DNA of 64,000 nucleotides from Mycetocola manganoxydans (GCF_003667545.1 NZ_RCUV01000017.1:29879-93878); one strand, 5' to 3'; counted from the first letter of the stretch, positions 36,807-46,061 are shown. A program made the numbers and translations. The notes: generated from the sequence alone by a model not told the origin.

Positions 36807-37159
36807 AATGTCGTCCCCCGCTTCTGCGATTTCTTTAGCACATGCAGTCCCCCTGGGTGAGTTTAGACCCCGTCAAATCGTCGAACGGATGGTTCGCGAG
36901 CGGTGATCAAGAGCGTGGCGATATGACACACTCAAGAAGCGCGGTGAGGACCTTCCTTCCTAGCTGCACCTTCCGGATGTGCACGACTCGACGCAACATA
37001 AGCTAGCCAAGGCGTGGCGCTCCGAAACGTGCCAGACAGGGCGCACCAGCCGTCCAATATCGACGCGAACAGACAAAAAGACCATGGAGAACACCACAGC
37101 AGCCTTTCGAGCCAAATGTCGAAAATACTGGCCGACGAAACTCCGCTAGGGTGCTATCC
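36807..37159. other. Intergenic stretch upstream of the CHAT gene
   Basis: About 350 bases between the divergently oriented CHAT gene and a possible small gene at 37,160. It should contain the CHAT promoter, but no clear -35/-10 pair, repeat or RNA structure can be supported by eye. Confidence 0.5.
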
Positions 37160-37345
37160 ATGATCCTCCACGGCGCGCACGGTGCGATCTTTGAGTACAC
37201 CGAATGCCCGATGTGCGAGCACATGGGACCACATGCCGTGTCCACGTCCGGGATGCTCGACTGTGCACTTTGCAATACGTCGTTCGGAACGGGGACAAGA
37301 GAAGATGGTTTGCTGCCGTCGACCTGGCTACCGGGTCGCTCGTGA
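37160..37345 (+). CDS. Possible small zinc-ribbon-like protein
   Basis: A 61-codon frame starting at ATG 37160. The product has two C-x2-C knuckles 22 residues apart (TECPMCEHMGPH and LDCALCNTSFG), the pattern of a small zinc ribbon. There is no clear ribosome site, and the C-terminal ~20 residues look random. The cysteine pattern is the only support, so it may be a remnant of a larger protein. It stands alone between the CHAT gene and the decayed duplicate. Confidence 0.35.
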   Translation: MILHGAHGAIFEYTECPMCEHMGPHAVSTSGMLDCALCNTSFGTGTREDGLLPSTWLPGRS

Positions 37346-37502
37346 TTAGCGCCAACCTTCAGCCAAAACACCAGACCTCACCACACCGGACGCAACGTGC
37401 TTGAAGTCTGATCAACGATGGTCTTTCTCCTGACGGAGGTCACGGGACAAATCCCACGGCAGCCGCCGCGGACAATCGGGTCTGAGCTGACTTCGGCGTG
37501 AT

Positions 37503-37785
37503 TCAGCTAGTGGGCTGCGATAGACGCGAAATCCGCGCCCACGGCAAGCGTCTACGCAACAGCCTGGGGGCGTTTTCCGTGCGCTCGGCTCGTTCCTTGC
37601 GGCATCGGCCGCCGCTGCGACGACGGCGGGGTCCTTCCCTCGAGCCTCGGCCCACACGAACGCCGCCGGGCACAGCAGCCGGTTGTAGGTCGTGCGTGCG
37701 CTCGTGTCGGACTCCTTACGCGTGAATGCCCCGGACGCCGCGCCTGTCCTGGTCGCTGAGCCGACGGACCATGTGATTTTATGCT
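37503..37785 (-). pseudogene. Decayed duplicate of the 33,061-33,516 gene
   Basis: Homologous to the intact gene at 33,061-33,516. Shared blocks include TSARTTYNRLLCPAAFVW and AAADAARNEPSARK in one frame, then LLRRRLPWARISRL in another. At least two frameshifts separate the blocks: one before GAFTRKES, where HMVRRLSDQDRRG is in a different frame, and one after PSARK. The 5' end is missing. It lies just upstream of the palindromes and integrase, on the same strand as both. Confidence 0.8.
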
Positions 37786-37932
37786 CAGAGATCCCGTTTT
37801 GGGTTCCGCTTTCGCGGATGGAGCCATTGCGAACCCTCGATCCTCGGCGCACAATGGAAGGTAGATCTGAGGAGGCGCGCACGTTGCATCAAGGACCTGA
37901 TTCTCGGGCTTTGGGTATAACTCCAGAAGAGA

Positions 37933-38096
37933 CGGTGGTGCCACTGTGGCACCACCGCGATCCGCAGTCGACGCTCGCCAACAAAGCCCCAGAAGACGCG
38001 GTGCCGCCACCGTGGCGGCACCGCGAAAAGTCGGTGATGATCCGCTGAGAAGCGGCGAAACCCGGGATGAACGGTGCTGCCACCGTGGCAGCACCG
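37933..38096. repeat. Three covarying perfect palindromes downstream of the integrase
   Basis: Three perfect inverted repeats with a single-base centre: arms of 12 bases at 37933-37944/37946-37957 (CGGTGGTGCCAC), 14 bases at 37997-38010/38012-38025 (CGCGGTGCCGCCAC), and 12 bases at 38072-38083/38085-38096 (CGGTGCTGCCAC). The frame GGTG-NN-GCCAC is constant and the two variable bases change with their partners, so the pairing is conserved. Centres are 66 and 73 bases apart. They lie between the decayed duplicate gene and the integrase stop. They could act as terminators, protein-binding sites or single-stranded hairpins; no T-run follows them. Confidence 0.9.
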
Positions 38097-38099
38097 CGT

Positions 38100-39287
38100 T
38101 TACTCGTCATCCTTCGGGAACGCCCGGTCGAGGAGCGCGGCAGTGGCCGGGTTCACCATCTCGCTGCGTTGGATGTAGTGCTGCACAGTGATCTTGGTGT
38201 CCGTGTGGCCGAGCAGCTCTGAGGCGAGTTCGATGCTGGCGTTGGTGTTGACCGCGGTGGCAACCGTGCGGCGGAACATGTGCGGGGTCACTCCCTTGAT
38301 GCCCGCTCCTTCCAGTACCTGCCGCAGTTGTCTGCGCACGTTCGCGGTTGTCAGCGGAGTGCCGTCCCGGGACTGGAACAGCAATTCGTCCAGGCCCAGG
38401 CTTCCGACCTTGGCGAGCCGCTGGCGGACGGCGTCGGCGGTGAAGGTGGGGATGGCCACAACGCGGGTGGACCTGGCGGTTTTGGGGTGATCCTGCCGGA
38501 AAGTCTGCTCACCCTTGCGGCTGATGATCGTGCCGGCCAGGCGGATGGAGGGCACAGGGCTGGTGACGTCGACGTCCCGGCGACGGACGGCCAGCACCTC
38601 GCCGATCCGCGCTGAGGTGCCGAGCATCACCTCGATGATCGCACCGAGCTGGCCGTCGGGCTTGGGGCCGGAGATGTGGTCGGCGGCGCTCTCCCACTGG
38701 GCGATCGCCGCGCGGATCGTGTTCACCTCGGGGGCCATGAGCGCATCGGGAATGTGCGGCTCGCGGTGCAGGCGGGAGACGTGGTCCATCGGGTTGCGCG
38801 GCAGGACCTCATGCCGCACCGCGAGCTCTAGCGCCAGCCGCAGCACTACCCGCGCCTGCTTGGCGCGGCTGTAGGAGATCTTCGCTAGCTGTTTGATGAA
38901 CTGGTCGCACCGGGCGACGCCGATCTCGCGCAGCGTGAGGCTGTCGAACGCCGGAGAGACGAGGGTGCGCATATTGCGCTCATACAGGTTCCGGGTGGTT
39001 TTGGAGATCCGGCCCTCCAGGTCGATGTCATTCAACCAGTAGGTCACGAGGTCTGCGAACAGGCTGTCGGGTGTCAGGGTGGAGTCGGTGGGCCGGAGCA
39101 GGGACCGCTCAGCGAGCTTCGCTTTCAGCGCGCCTTCGGCGGCCTTGGCGGTGGCGCCGGTGGCCTGCACTTGGCGCGCTCGACCGTCCCAGTCACGGTA
39201 GCGGGTTCGTGCCTCGAAACGGCCGGATGGCATCAACCGCGTGGTGACGTCGCCGAAGGTGCCGATCGTCAACCGTGGCCGGGCCAT
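38100..39287 (-). CDS. int: Tyrosine site-specific integrase
   Basis: A 395-aa phage/ICE-type tyrosine recombinase. Catalytic residues are visible: R227 in TSARIGEVLAV, H336-x-x-R339 in PHMFRRTVATAV, H361 in LGHTDTKITVQHY and nucleophile Y371. An N-terminal arm-binding region and SAM-like core-binding domain (residues ~75-170) precede them. ATG at 39287 has GGTGA upstream. It reads away from the tRNA-Pro 440 bases to its right, with an excisionase-like gene between, the usual layout of an element integrated in a tRNA 3' end. A truncated, frameshifted relative lies at 31,089-31,510. Confidence 0.95.
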   Translation of the reverse strand: MARPRLTIGTFGDVTTRLMPSGRFEARTRYRDWDGRARQVQATGATAKAAEGALKAKLAERSLLRPTDSTLTPDSLFADLVTYWLNDIDLEGRISKTTRNLYERNMRTLVSPAFDSLTLREIGVARCDQFIKQLAKISYSRAKQARVVLRLALELAVRHEVLPRNPMDHVSRLHREPHIPDALMAPEVNTIRAAIAQWESAADHISGPKPDGQLGAIIEVMLGTSARIGEVLAVRRRDVDVTSPVPSIRLAGTIISRKGEQTFRQDHPKTARSTRVVAIPTFTADAVRQRLAKVGSLGLDELLFQSRDGTPLTTANVRRQLRQVLEGAGIKGVTPHMFRRTVATAVNTNASIELASELLGHTDTKITVQHYIQRSEMVNPATAALLDRAFPKDDE

Positions 39288-39317
39288 CTCAGTTCACCGC
39301 CGATCGGTGTGACCGAG

Positions 39318-39548
39318 CTATTTGGACGGTTCGCGCTGCTCGGCGATCCAGGCCCGCACGTCGGAAACGGCGAACTTCAGATGTTTGCCGAACCGGTAGG
39401 CCGTCGGCCCTTTGCCGTGCACGCGCCAGTCGTAGACCGTGGAGAGCGGTATGCCGAGGTAGGACGCCAGTTCGGCGACGTCCATCAGGGGCTCCAGACC
39501 CCATGCGTCGGTGGGTGGAGAGGTTGGGCGATCGTCGTGGATACTCAT
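39318..39548 (-). CDS. xis: Excisionase-like HTH protein
   Basis: A 76-aa protein with an excisionase/HTH_17 domain: LMDVAELASYLGIPLSTVYDW, then GKGPTAYRFGKHLKF and SDVRAWIAEQ. It lies 30 bases upstream of the integrase on the same strand, matching a recombination directionality factor that would favour excision. ATG at 39548 begins the conserved part; a GTG at 39563 would add five residues. Neither has a strong ribosome site. Confidence 0.85.
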   Translation of the reverse strand: MSIHDDRPTSPPTDAWGLEPLMDVAELASYLGIPLSTVYDWRVHGKGPTAYRFGKHLKFAVSDVRAWIAEQREPSK

Positions 39549-39695
39549 GCCCAGAAGGTGCACACGAGAATCCCGAAGGACCCAACCTGACCCAGAACGA
39601 CGTCAACTCCACGGACGGGAGCGCGGCCTCAGGGCCTTGTGAGAGGAGTAAAAGGTGGGTTTTTGATGGGGTAATCAAATTCGTTAACCTAAAAA

Positions 39696-39723
39696 GTCCC
39701 GGAAACCCTTGAGTTTCCGGGAC
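39696..39723 (-). terminator. Rho-independent terminator of tRNA-Pro
   Basis: A perfect 11-bp stem (GTCCCGGAAAC at 39696-39706 with GTTTCCGGGAC at 39713-39723) with a 6-base loop, followed on the minus strand by five T. It lies 7 bases past the tRNA 3' end and so ends the tRNA transcript before the excisionase and integrase genes. Confidence 0.9.
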
Positions 39724-39729
39724 ATTCGG

Positions 39730-39803
<74 letters not shown>

Positions 39804-39980
39804 CGACCAGTCACCCTCTCGGGCAACCTCGTCAATGCTACAGGACAATCGAGGTCCCTCCGATCACTCAGCGCCCGGCCGTGAGCGCCCATTCCGGCAA
39901 AGCGGATGCCCCGATCGGAGCGTTCGCAGGCCAGCCCATCCCGCGTGCAGGAGAATATGACATGACGCTTAGGAGCACTC

Positions 39981-41024
39981 ATGGATGTAGACCTCGACGA
40001 CATCGATCTCGACGTCAGCGCGGTACCGTATTCGGTTTCAACCGGAGCGCCGCCCGACAGCGACCTTGTCGATGAGGCGATCCAGGATGCTTACGATCGC
40101 AGCGTCGACACCGACGACGGGAAGGTCGCGGATTACATCCCGATCCTCGCGAAGGTGGATCCCGAACTCTTCGGCATCTCGGTGGTCGAAAACGACGGTT
40201 CCAAGCACGGAGTCGGTGACGTCGACCATGCATTCACCATCCAGTCGATCTCCAAAGCATTCGTCTGGGCGCTCGCGTGCGAAGAGCTCGGCCCGGAGAA
40301 ACTCCTCGAGGTCATCGGCGTCAACAACACCGGTCTCGCCTTCGACTCGGTGATGGCGATCGAACTCAACGACGGCCACCCGATGAACCCGATGGCGAAC
40401 GCCGGAGCACTGGCATCCACCGCTCTCATCCCCGGCAAGACCGCCGACGACCAGTGGGAACGCATCCTCGACGGGTTCTCCCGCTTCGCCGGGCGACAGC
40501 TCGAAGTCGACGCCGACGTCTACGAGTCCGAGAGCGCCCACAACCAGCGCAACCAGGGCATCGCCCACCTGCTTGAAAGTTACGGACGCATCGACTCCGA
40601 CCCCCTCGAAGTCGTCGACATCTACACGAAGCAATGCTCTCTTCTGGTCACCGCGACCGACCTCGCCGTGATGGGCGCAACGCTCGCCCACGGTGGAGTG
40701 AACCCGGTGACCGGCGTACAGGTCGTCTCCGATGAGGTCTGCCACGACACCCTGGCGGTCCTCGCCGCGAGCGGGCTGTACCAAAAGTCCGGCGAGTGGC
40801 TCTTCAACATCGGCCTCCCCGGCAAGTCCGGCGTGACCGGCGGCATCATGACCGTCGCCCCGGGCAAGGGTGGGATCGCGACTTTCTCGCCCCGTCTCGA
40901 CAACGCGGGCAACAGCATCCGCGGGCAGCGGGCCACCGCCTACCTCAGCCGGCGACTGGGACTGGACCTGTTCGCCTCCAGCCCGCATAACAACGACGGA
41001 GACAACCACTCCGACAAAAAGTAG
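39981..41024 (+). CDS. glsA: Glutaminase A
   Basis: A 347-aa serine-dependent glutaminase, which hydrolyses glutamine to glutamate and ammonia. The beta-lactamase-like catalytic S-x-x-K is at FTIQSISKAF (S89, K92), followed by typical blocks NPMANAGALAS, ESAHNQRN, VDIYTKQCSLLVTATDLAVM and GKSGVTGGIMTVAPGKGGIA. ATG at 39981 has AGGAG 5 bases upstream. It is the first gene to the right of the tRNA-Pro and has normal length; a hairpin follows it. It is monocistronic and probably chromosomal rather than island cargo. Confidence 0.95.
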   Translation: MDVDLDDIDLDVSAVPYSVSTGAPPDSDLVDEAIQDAYDRSVDTDDGKVADYIPILAKVDPELFGISVVENDGSKHGVGDVDHAFTIQSISKAFVWALACEELGPEKLLEVIGVNNTGLAFDSVMAIELNDGHPMNPMANAGALASTALIPGKTADDQWERILDGFSRFAGRQLEVDADVYESESAHNQRNQGIAHLLESYGRIDSDPLEVVDIYTKQCSLLVTATDLAVMGATLAHGGVNPVTGVQVVSDEVCHDTLAVLAASGLYQKSGEWLFNIGLPGKSGVTGGIMTVAPGKGGIATFSPRLDNAGNSIRGQRATAYLSRRLGLDLFASSPHNNDGDNHSDKK

Positions 41025-41038
41025 GCCCAGGGCGGTCG

Positions 41039-41069
41039 CTTGTCCCGGACGAATATTGGTCCGGGCAAG
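41039..41069 (+). terminator. Terminator-like hairpin after glsA
   Basis: CTTGTCCCGGAC at 41039-41050 pairs with GTCCGGGCAAG at 41059-41069, with one bulged base. A T-containing stretch (TTGTACTTTTC) follows after a few bases. It likely ends the glsA transcript before the ABC transporter operon. Confidence 0.6.
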
Positions 41070-41131
41070 GCCTTGTACTTTTCCCCATCCCGGGAGCAGG
41101 ATTACCCCACCTGAACAGGGGGGACAACGAC

Positions 41132-42397
41132 GTGCTCCACAGCAAACGATTCGCATCGCGCTTCAGCCTCGCCATGGCGGGCATCATCGGCGTATCAGCC
41201 GCACTGACCGGGTGCGCCAACTCCGGCGGCGGCGCAACCGAGATCACCTTCCACATGAGCAAACCGGAGGCGATCCCGTACTTCCGCGACCTGGTCGCCC
41301 AGTTCAACGAACAGCAGTCCGAGGTCGAGGTGGAGCTCGACACCGCATCGAACCTCTCCGCGGGATTCCTCCGCGGCAACCCGCCCGACGTCGGACTCCT
41401 CAACTACAACATGGAGATGTCGCGCTTCATGGAACGCGGCGCTCTCTCCGACCTCTCCGACATGGCGGAGGCGGACCGCATCCGTCCCGAGGTGCAGGAC
41501 CTCGTCGACCAGTACGCGACCTACCCGGGTCGAACGAGCGTGCTCCCCTATTCTGTCGCCGCGGCATCCGTCATCTACAACGTCGACATCTTCGAAGAGA
41601 ACGGGATCGACATCCCGACGACGTGGGACGAACTAATCGACGCGTGCGAAACCCTCGAAGCAGCCGGCGTCACGCCGATCTTCAGCACGTTCCAGGAGCC
41701 GTGGACCATCGCGCAGGGGCTCTTCGACTACACCGTCGGAGGATCCGTCGACGTCGCCGACTTCTTCGAGCAGATGAACGAACTCGGCACCGAGGTCGGC
41801 CCGGACTCCCCCGTCTCGTTCCAGAAGGACATGACGGAGCCGGTTAAGAAGATGGTGGAGCTTGCCGGGTACTCAAATGAGAACGCCGCGAGCCGCACCT
41901 ACGGAGACGGAAACGTCGCCTTCGCCAACGGCGAAGCAGCCATGCTGATGCAGGGTCCGTGGGCACTCGGCGAGATCGCGAAGACCAACGACGAACTCAA
42001 CCTCGGCACCTTCCCGCTTCCCGTCACCGACAACCCCGATGACCTCAAGGTGCGGGTGAACCTCGACCTCGCCCTGTGGATTCCCGAGATCAGCGACGCT
42101 CAGGATGCCGCGCGCACGTTCGTCTCGTTCCTCATGGAGCAGGACACCATGGACGAGTACAACGCGACGTACCTCGGTTTCGGAACGACGACGGATGCTG
42201 CGCCCGTCACCGATGAGCGGATCCTCGGCATGCAGGAGTACTACGAGGACGGGCGCTTCTACCTGGGGGCGTCACAGCGGGTGCACCTGAGCATCCCGAC
42301 CGCCAACTACATCCAGGCGATCGCGACCGGCGCCGACATCGACTCGACGCTCCGTCGCCTCGACGCCGACTGGGCACGACTCGCTCTGCGGGACTGA
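41132..42397 (+). CDS. Sugar ABC transporter substrate-binding lipoprotein
   Basis: A 421-aa extracellular solute-binding protein of the carbohydrate (family 1) type. It has a lipoprotein signal with LTGC and the lipidated cysteine at residue 28, then EITFHMSKPEAIPYFRDLVA and typical blocks DVGLLNYN, IPTTWDELIDACETLEAAG, ANGEAAMLMQGPWA and a C-terminal helical end. The start is GTG at 41132 with AGGGGGG 8 bases upstream. It would deliver a sugar or oligosaccharide to the two permeases encoded next. The substrate cannot be told from sequence. Confidence 0.92.
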   Translation: MLHSKRFASRFSLAMAGIIGVSAALTGCANSGGGATEITFHMSKPEAIPYFRDLVAQFNEQQSEVEVELDTASNLSAGFLRGNPPDVGLLNYNMEMSRFMERGALSDLSDMAEADRIRPEVQDLVDQYATYPGRTSVLPYSVAAASVIYNVDIFEENGIDIPTTWDELIDACETLEAAGVTPIFSTFQEPWTIAQGLFDYTVGGSVDVADFFEQMNELGTEVGPDSPVSFQKDMTEPVKKMVELAGYSNENAASRTYGDGNVAFANGEAAMLMQGPWALGEIAKTNDELNLGTFPLPVTDNPDDLKVRVNLDLALWIPEISDAQDAARTFVSFLMEQDTMDEYNATYLGFGTTTDAAPVTDERILGMQEYYEDGRFYLGASQRVHLSIPTANYIQAIATGADIDSTLRRLDADWARLALRD

Positions 42398-42421
42398 CGA
42401 AAACATCAGGAGGGAAACGAC

Positions 42422-43387
42422 ATGACCACTCCCATCACCCCGGCGTCGGCCTCAGCGGGATCTCTCGTCGACAAGACTGAACACGGTCAGGGCGACCACA
42501 TCGCCGGCTCCCGTTCGAAGCGTGGCAAACCCCGGGTCGATCCGGTCTACTACCTGTTCCTGCTGCCAACCCTGATCCTGTTCACCCTCGCCATCACGCT
42601 CCCGGCGATCCTCGGGATCTTCTACAGCTTCACCAACTTCATCGGTTTCGGTGACTGGGAACTGGTCGGCTTCACCAACTACATCGCGGTGTTCTCCGAC
42701 CCCGCGATCCTCTCGAGCTACGCCTTCACATTCGGGTTCGCGATCGTCACGGTGATTCTCGTCAACGTGATCGCGTTCCTCCTCGCGGTAGCCCTGACAT
42801 CCCGCATCCGGTTGAAAACGCCACTGCGCGCGGTCTTCGTGATCCCCATGGTCATCTCCGGCATCGTCATCGCGTTCGTGTTCAAGTTCCTCTTCTCGAA
42901 CTCGGTTCCCGCGTTCGGTTCCGCCGCCGGAATCGGCTGGTTGTCCGAGTCGATCCTTGCGAACGAGAACCTCGCCTGGCTCGCGGTCGTCATCGTCACG
43001 ACGTGGCAGTCGATCCCCGGTGCCCTCTTGATCTACATCGCAGGGCTGTTGTCGATTCCGGGTGAGGTCTATGAAGCGGCGGACATCGACGGCGCCAGTG
43101 CCTGGGTGCGACTGCGCTCGGTCACCCTCCCGCTCGTCGCCGGATATGTGCTGATCAATGTCATTCTCGGCTTCAAGAATTACCTCAACGCCTATGACGT
43201 CATCGTGGGTCTGACCAACGGCGGGCCGGGCACGTCGACCCGCAGCATCGCGATGACGATCTTCACCGGATTCACCGGCGGCGACTACGCGTACCAGATG
43301 GCAAACGCCACGATCTTCTTCATCATCGCGGTCATCATTTCGATACTCCAACTTCGGCTCACCCGTGGAAGGGCGGCACTCTCATGA
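42422..43387 (+). CDS. Sugar ABC transporter permease (MalF-type)
   Basis: A 321-aa inner-membrane permease with about six transmembrane helices, after a cytoplasmic N-terminal tail of ~45 residues. The EAA loop is EVYEAADIDGASAWVRLRSV, followed by TLPLV. The C-terminal block DVIVGLTNGGPGTSTRSI is typical of MalF-like sugar permeases. ATG at 42422 has AGGAGGG upstream, 24 bases after the binding-protein gene. It pairs with the second permease, which it overlaps by ATGA. Confidence 0.94.
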   Translation: MTTPITPASASAGSLVDKTEHGQGDHIAGSRSKRGKPRVDPVYYLFLLPTLILFTLAITLPAILGIFYSFTNFIGFGDWELVGFTNYIAVFSDPAILSSYAFTFGFAIVTVILVNVIAFLLAVALTSRIRLKTPLRAVFVIPMVISGIVIAFVFKFLFSNSVPAFGSAAGIGWLSESILANENLAWLAVVIVTTWQSIPGALLIYIAGLLSIPGEVYEAADIDGASAWVRLRSVTLPLVAGYVLINVILGFKNYLNAYDVIVGLTNGGPGTSTRSIAMTIFTGFTGGDYAYQMANATIFFIIAVIISILQLRLTRGRAALS

Positions 43388-44301
43388 CGCAGGAAAGCAC
43401 GAAGCCGCTCGCTCCGGCGACGGGTTCCTCGCCAAAGACGACCGGCTCAACCAGCCGCCGCAAACGCGGCAAGGTCGGTCAGGAGACCACCAACTGGCCG
43501 GTCATGATCATCCTCTTCCTGTGCTCGCTGACGGTGCTGCTGCCGTTGTACGTGACCATCTCGATGTCGATGAAATCAACAAAGCAGGCCGTCGACGGCA
43601 ATGCGTTCTCACTTCCCGCTCCGTTCGACTTCTCTGGCTTCGCGGAGGCGTGGGAACTCACCAACTTCCCCGTCACGTTCACGATCTCCGTTCTCGTGAC
43701 GATCGGATCGGTCGTCGGGGCAGTTCTCCTCTCCGCGCTCGCGTCGTACGCGATCGTGCGCAACTGGGAGCACCGCCTGTTCCGGTACTCGTTCTTCTAC
43801 CTGCTCGCGGCGATGTTCCTGCCGTTCCCGGTTGTCGCACTCCCCCAGATTCAACTGACCGGCCTGGTCGGCCTGGCGAACCCGGTCGGTGTGACGATCC
43901 TGCACATCATGTTCCAGCTGTCGTTCAGCATCCTGCTGTTCACCGCGTTCCTGCGCTCGATCCCCCTCGAACTCGAGGAGAGCGCGCGGATCGACGGGGC
44001 GACGACGTGGCAGACATTCTGGCAGCTGATCTTCCCGCTGCTCGCGCCGATGAGTGCGACGGTCGCCATCTTCGCCTTCCTCGCCTCGTGGAACGACTTC
44101 ATGATGCCGTCACTGATCATTGCGGATGCTTCGCAACAGACGATCCCGGTGGTCCAGAACATCTTCCAAACGCAATTCAGTACGAACTACAACGTCTCGT
44201 TCGCGTCATACCTCATGGCGATGGCGCCCGCGATCATCGTGTACCTGTTCACCCAGCGCTGGGTGATGGAGGGCGTCACGCAGGGGGCGGTCAAGGGCTG
44301 A
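43384..44301 (+). CDS. Sugar ABC transporter permease (MalG-type)
   Basis: A 305-aa MalG-like permease with about six transmembrane helices. The EAA loop is ELEESARIDGATTWQTFWQL, followed by IFPLL, and the protein ends WVMEGVTQGAVKG, the usual MalG ending. ATG at 43384 overlaps the previous stop. No ATP-binding gene follows; the next gene is convergent 14 bases away. As in many actinobacterial sugar importers, a shared MsiK-type ATPase elsewhere probably energises it. Confidence 0.94.
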   Translation: MTQESTKPLAPATGSSPKTTGSTSRRKRGKVGQETTNWPVMIILFLCSLTVLLPLYVTISMSMKSTKQAVDGNAFSLPAPFDFSGFAEAWELTNFPVTFTISVLVTIGSVVGAVLLSALASYAIVRNWEHRLFRYSFFYLLAAMFLPFPVVALPQIQLTGLVGLANPVGVTILHIMFQLSFSILLFTAFLRSIPLELEESARIDGATTWQTFWQLIFPLLAPMSATVAIFAFLASWNDFMMPSLIIADASQQTIPVVQNIFQTQFSTNYNVSFASYLMAMAPAIIVYLFTQRWVMEGVTQGAVKG

Positions 44302-44315
44302 CGTGCGCGCGCTCG

Positions 44316-45908
44316 TTAGAACGGCGGAGCTTGCTCGGAGTCGGGTGATCTGGCCGACGTAGGTGGGTCTGGGTGCGTAACCTGTCCGGACGCCCGGTTG
44401 CCGGGCGGCGGTTCGGGTGGCGTCAGCAGCACTTCGGGTTCGGTGACATAGGTACGCCCGCCCGGTGAGGTCCACTCCAACAGGCCCCCACCGCGTTGCT
44501 CTACCCGCCAGGTGGTCTGGTGCTTCAACCGATGGTGTTTAGGACAAAGATGCGACAGGTTCTCGCACTCGGTCGGACCACCGAACTGGTGATCCTTCGT
44601 ATGGTCGAGGTCACAGTGCTGGGCGGCACGGTTGCAGCCGGGGAATCGACAGGTTCCGTCGATATAGCGAAGGTACCGTTTCATCGCTGTGGTCGGACGG
44701 TACGTCGTGCTGTCGAACGCGATCGGAGCTCCGGTTTTCGGGTCGGTGAGCATGCGGTACCAGGTGTTCGACTGGCCAGCGAGTGCTCGAGCGGTATCCG
44801 GATCGATCGGGCCGTATCCCTCGAGCATCGCCGGTTCATCGGTGAGTCCCAGAAGAGTGAGCGCTGGCACAGTGACCGTCACCGTCGGACGAATCCACCC
44901 GAACGCAGTGCCCGACCCACGTCTGGTGCCTGACTCGCCGCTCCGGAGCGGCCCAGGGACCACAATCGGGCTGGGATCGCCGCCGACGCCGATGCCGGCA
45001 TCCGTTTTGGTGTCGTGAGCGTGCGCGACGAGATCACCATCACCCGACAGTCCAGCGGATACGGCGTCGGTGAAGACATCCGCGGTCAGCTGCGTGAGAG
45101 TGCGCGGGTCTCCCGAGCCTTTCACCGCTTTCGCGTACTCGCGAGCAGCCGAGTAGATGGAGGTGGCCTCCGGAGCGGTCGTATACAGGCTGAGCCACGC
45201 CATGCCGTCATCCGCAGGTTCGAAGCAGAGGCAACGGTCTCGCTCCGATCTCGCAGCCCGCGCGGAGATGGATTCCGGGTCGAGGCGCTCGCGCAGCCGA
45301 CGAGTCTTTACCCGGAGCTTCGCCACCGTCACAGTGCGGGCGTACCCCAGCGCCTGCTCTTCGAGCACCAGCGCCGCCTCCGGCGCGAGTGTGTTGGTCT
45401 GATCGATGAGGACCTGGGCGTGGCGGTACGAGATGTCTCCCTCGCGCAGCGCCGCCATGGTCGCCGGCAACCGGTGCATCAGGGCTTCGGCGTCGGTGAC
45501 CATGCCGACGACAGTGGATTCCGGCATCCGCAGCGCACACGCCAGCTCGGCGACGAGGGAGCGTCGTGCCATCTCGCGTTGCTGCGCCTCTGACAGCTCT
45601 GAACCGAGCACCTGAACACCGTGCAAGGTTGCCTCGGACAAGCGACGAGCTTCGTCAATGCGCTCGATCCTCCACGCCTGCTGTCGATTCGCGGATCGGT
45701 CGAGATGGGCGATCTCATCGACAATGCTCGAGCAGCCGTCGGCGAGTGCCCCGCTGTACGTGGACTCGATCGAAGACAGATTCAGAATCGGAGACTGCCA
45801 CTGGGCGCTGTCGAACTCGTCCCACGAGACGGGCACCGGCGGAACGCCGAAGCTCGCTGACTCACCCGACGACGACGCGTCTCCTGGTGGTTCCTTGGGG
45901 TTCTCCAT
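44316..45908 (-). CDS. DUF222/HNH endonuclease-like protein
   Basis: A 530-aa protein of the actinobacterial 13E12-repeat type: a long helical DUF222 domain (about residues 50-330, with AEALMHRLPATMAALREGDI and RHAQVLIDQT) followed by a C-terminal HNH motif, CRFPGCNRAAQHCDLDHTKD, then CENLSHLCPKHHRLKH. Zinc cysteines and the HNH histidines are present. Such genes are highly multiplied in Microbacteriaceae and often mobile; they may be homing-type nucleases. ATG at 45908 is well placed. It converges on the ABC operon and diverges from the GNAT gene. Confidence 0.92.
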   Translation of the reverse strand: MENPKEPPGDASSSGESASFGVPPVPVSWDEFDSAQWQSPILNLSSIESTYSGALADGCSSIVDEIAHLDRSANRQQAWRIERIDEARRLSEATLHGVQVLGSELSEAQQREMARRSLVAELACALRMPESTVVGMVTDAEALMHRLPATMAALREGDISYRHAQVLIDQTNTLAPEAALVLEEQALGYARTVTVAKLRVKTRRLRERLDPESISARAARSERDRCLCFEPADDGMAWLSLYTTAPEATSIYSAAREYAKAVKGSGDPRTLTQLTADVFTDAVSAGLSGDGDLVAHAHDTKTDAGIGVGGDPSPIVVPGPLRSGESGTRRGSGTAFGWIRPTVTVTVPALTLLGLTDEPAMLEGYGPIDPDTARALAGQSNTWYRMLTDPKTGAPIAFDSTTYRPTTAMKRYLRYIDGTCRFPGCNRAAQHCDLDHTKDHQFGGPTECENLSHLCPKHHRLKHQTTWRVEQRGGGLLEWTSPGGRTYVTEPEVLLTPPEPPPGNRASGQVTHPDPPTSARSPDSEQAPPF

Positions 45909-46061
45909 GGCTTAAGTTTTCCAGTGACCACCGACATTGAGGCGCCGGATAAGCGCGCAAAACGGCCGGTGTGAATAACTTTCTGAGATTCTTTTCTGTG
46001 GAGGAATGATCCCGTCTTCGGGGCCCTCGACCTGCCGGTCCCGCTCCCCTAGGCTCTCGTC

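Noticed and set aside
40038..41156. 372-codon minus-strand frame opposite glsA
   Set aside because: It mirrors the codon structure of glsA and shows no protein motif.
42452..43351. Very acidic 299-codon minus-strand frame opposite the first ABC permease
   Set aside because: The composition (Glu/Arg/Asp rich) is the usual antisense of a hydrophobic membrane protein.
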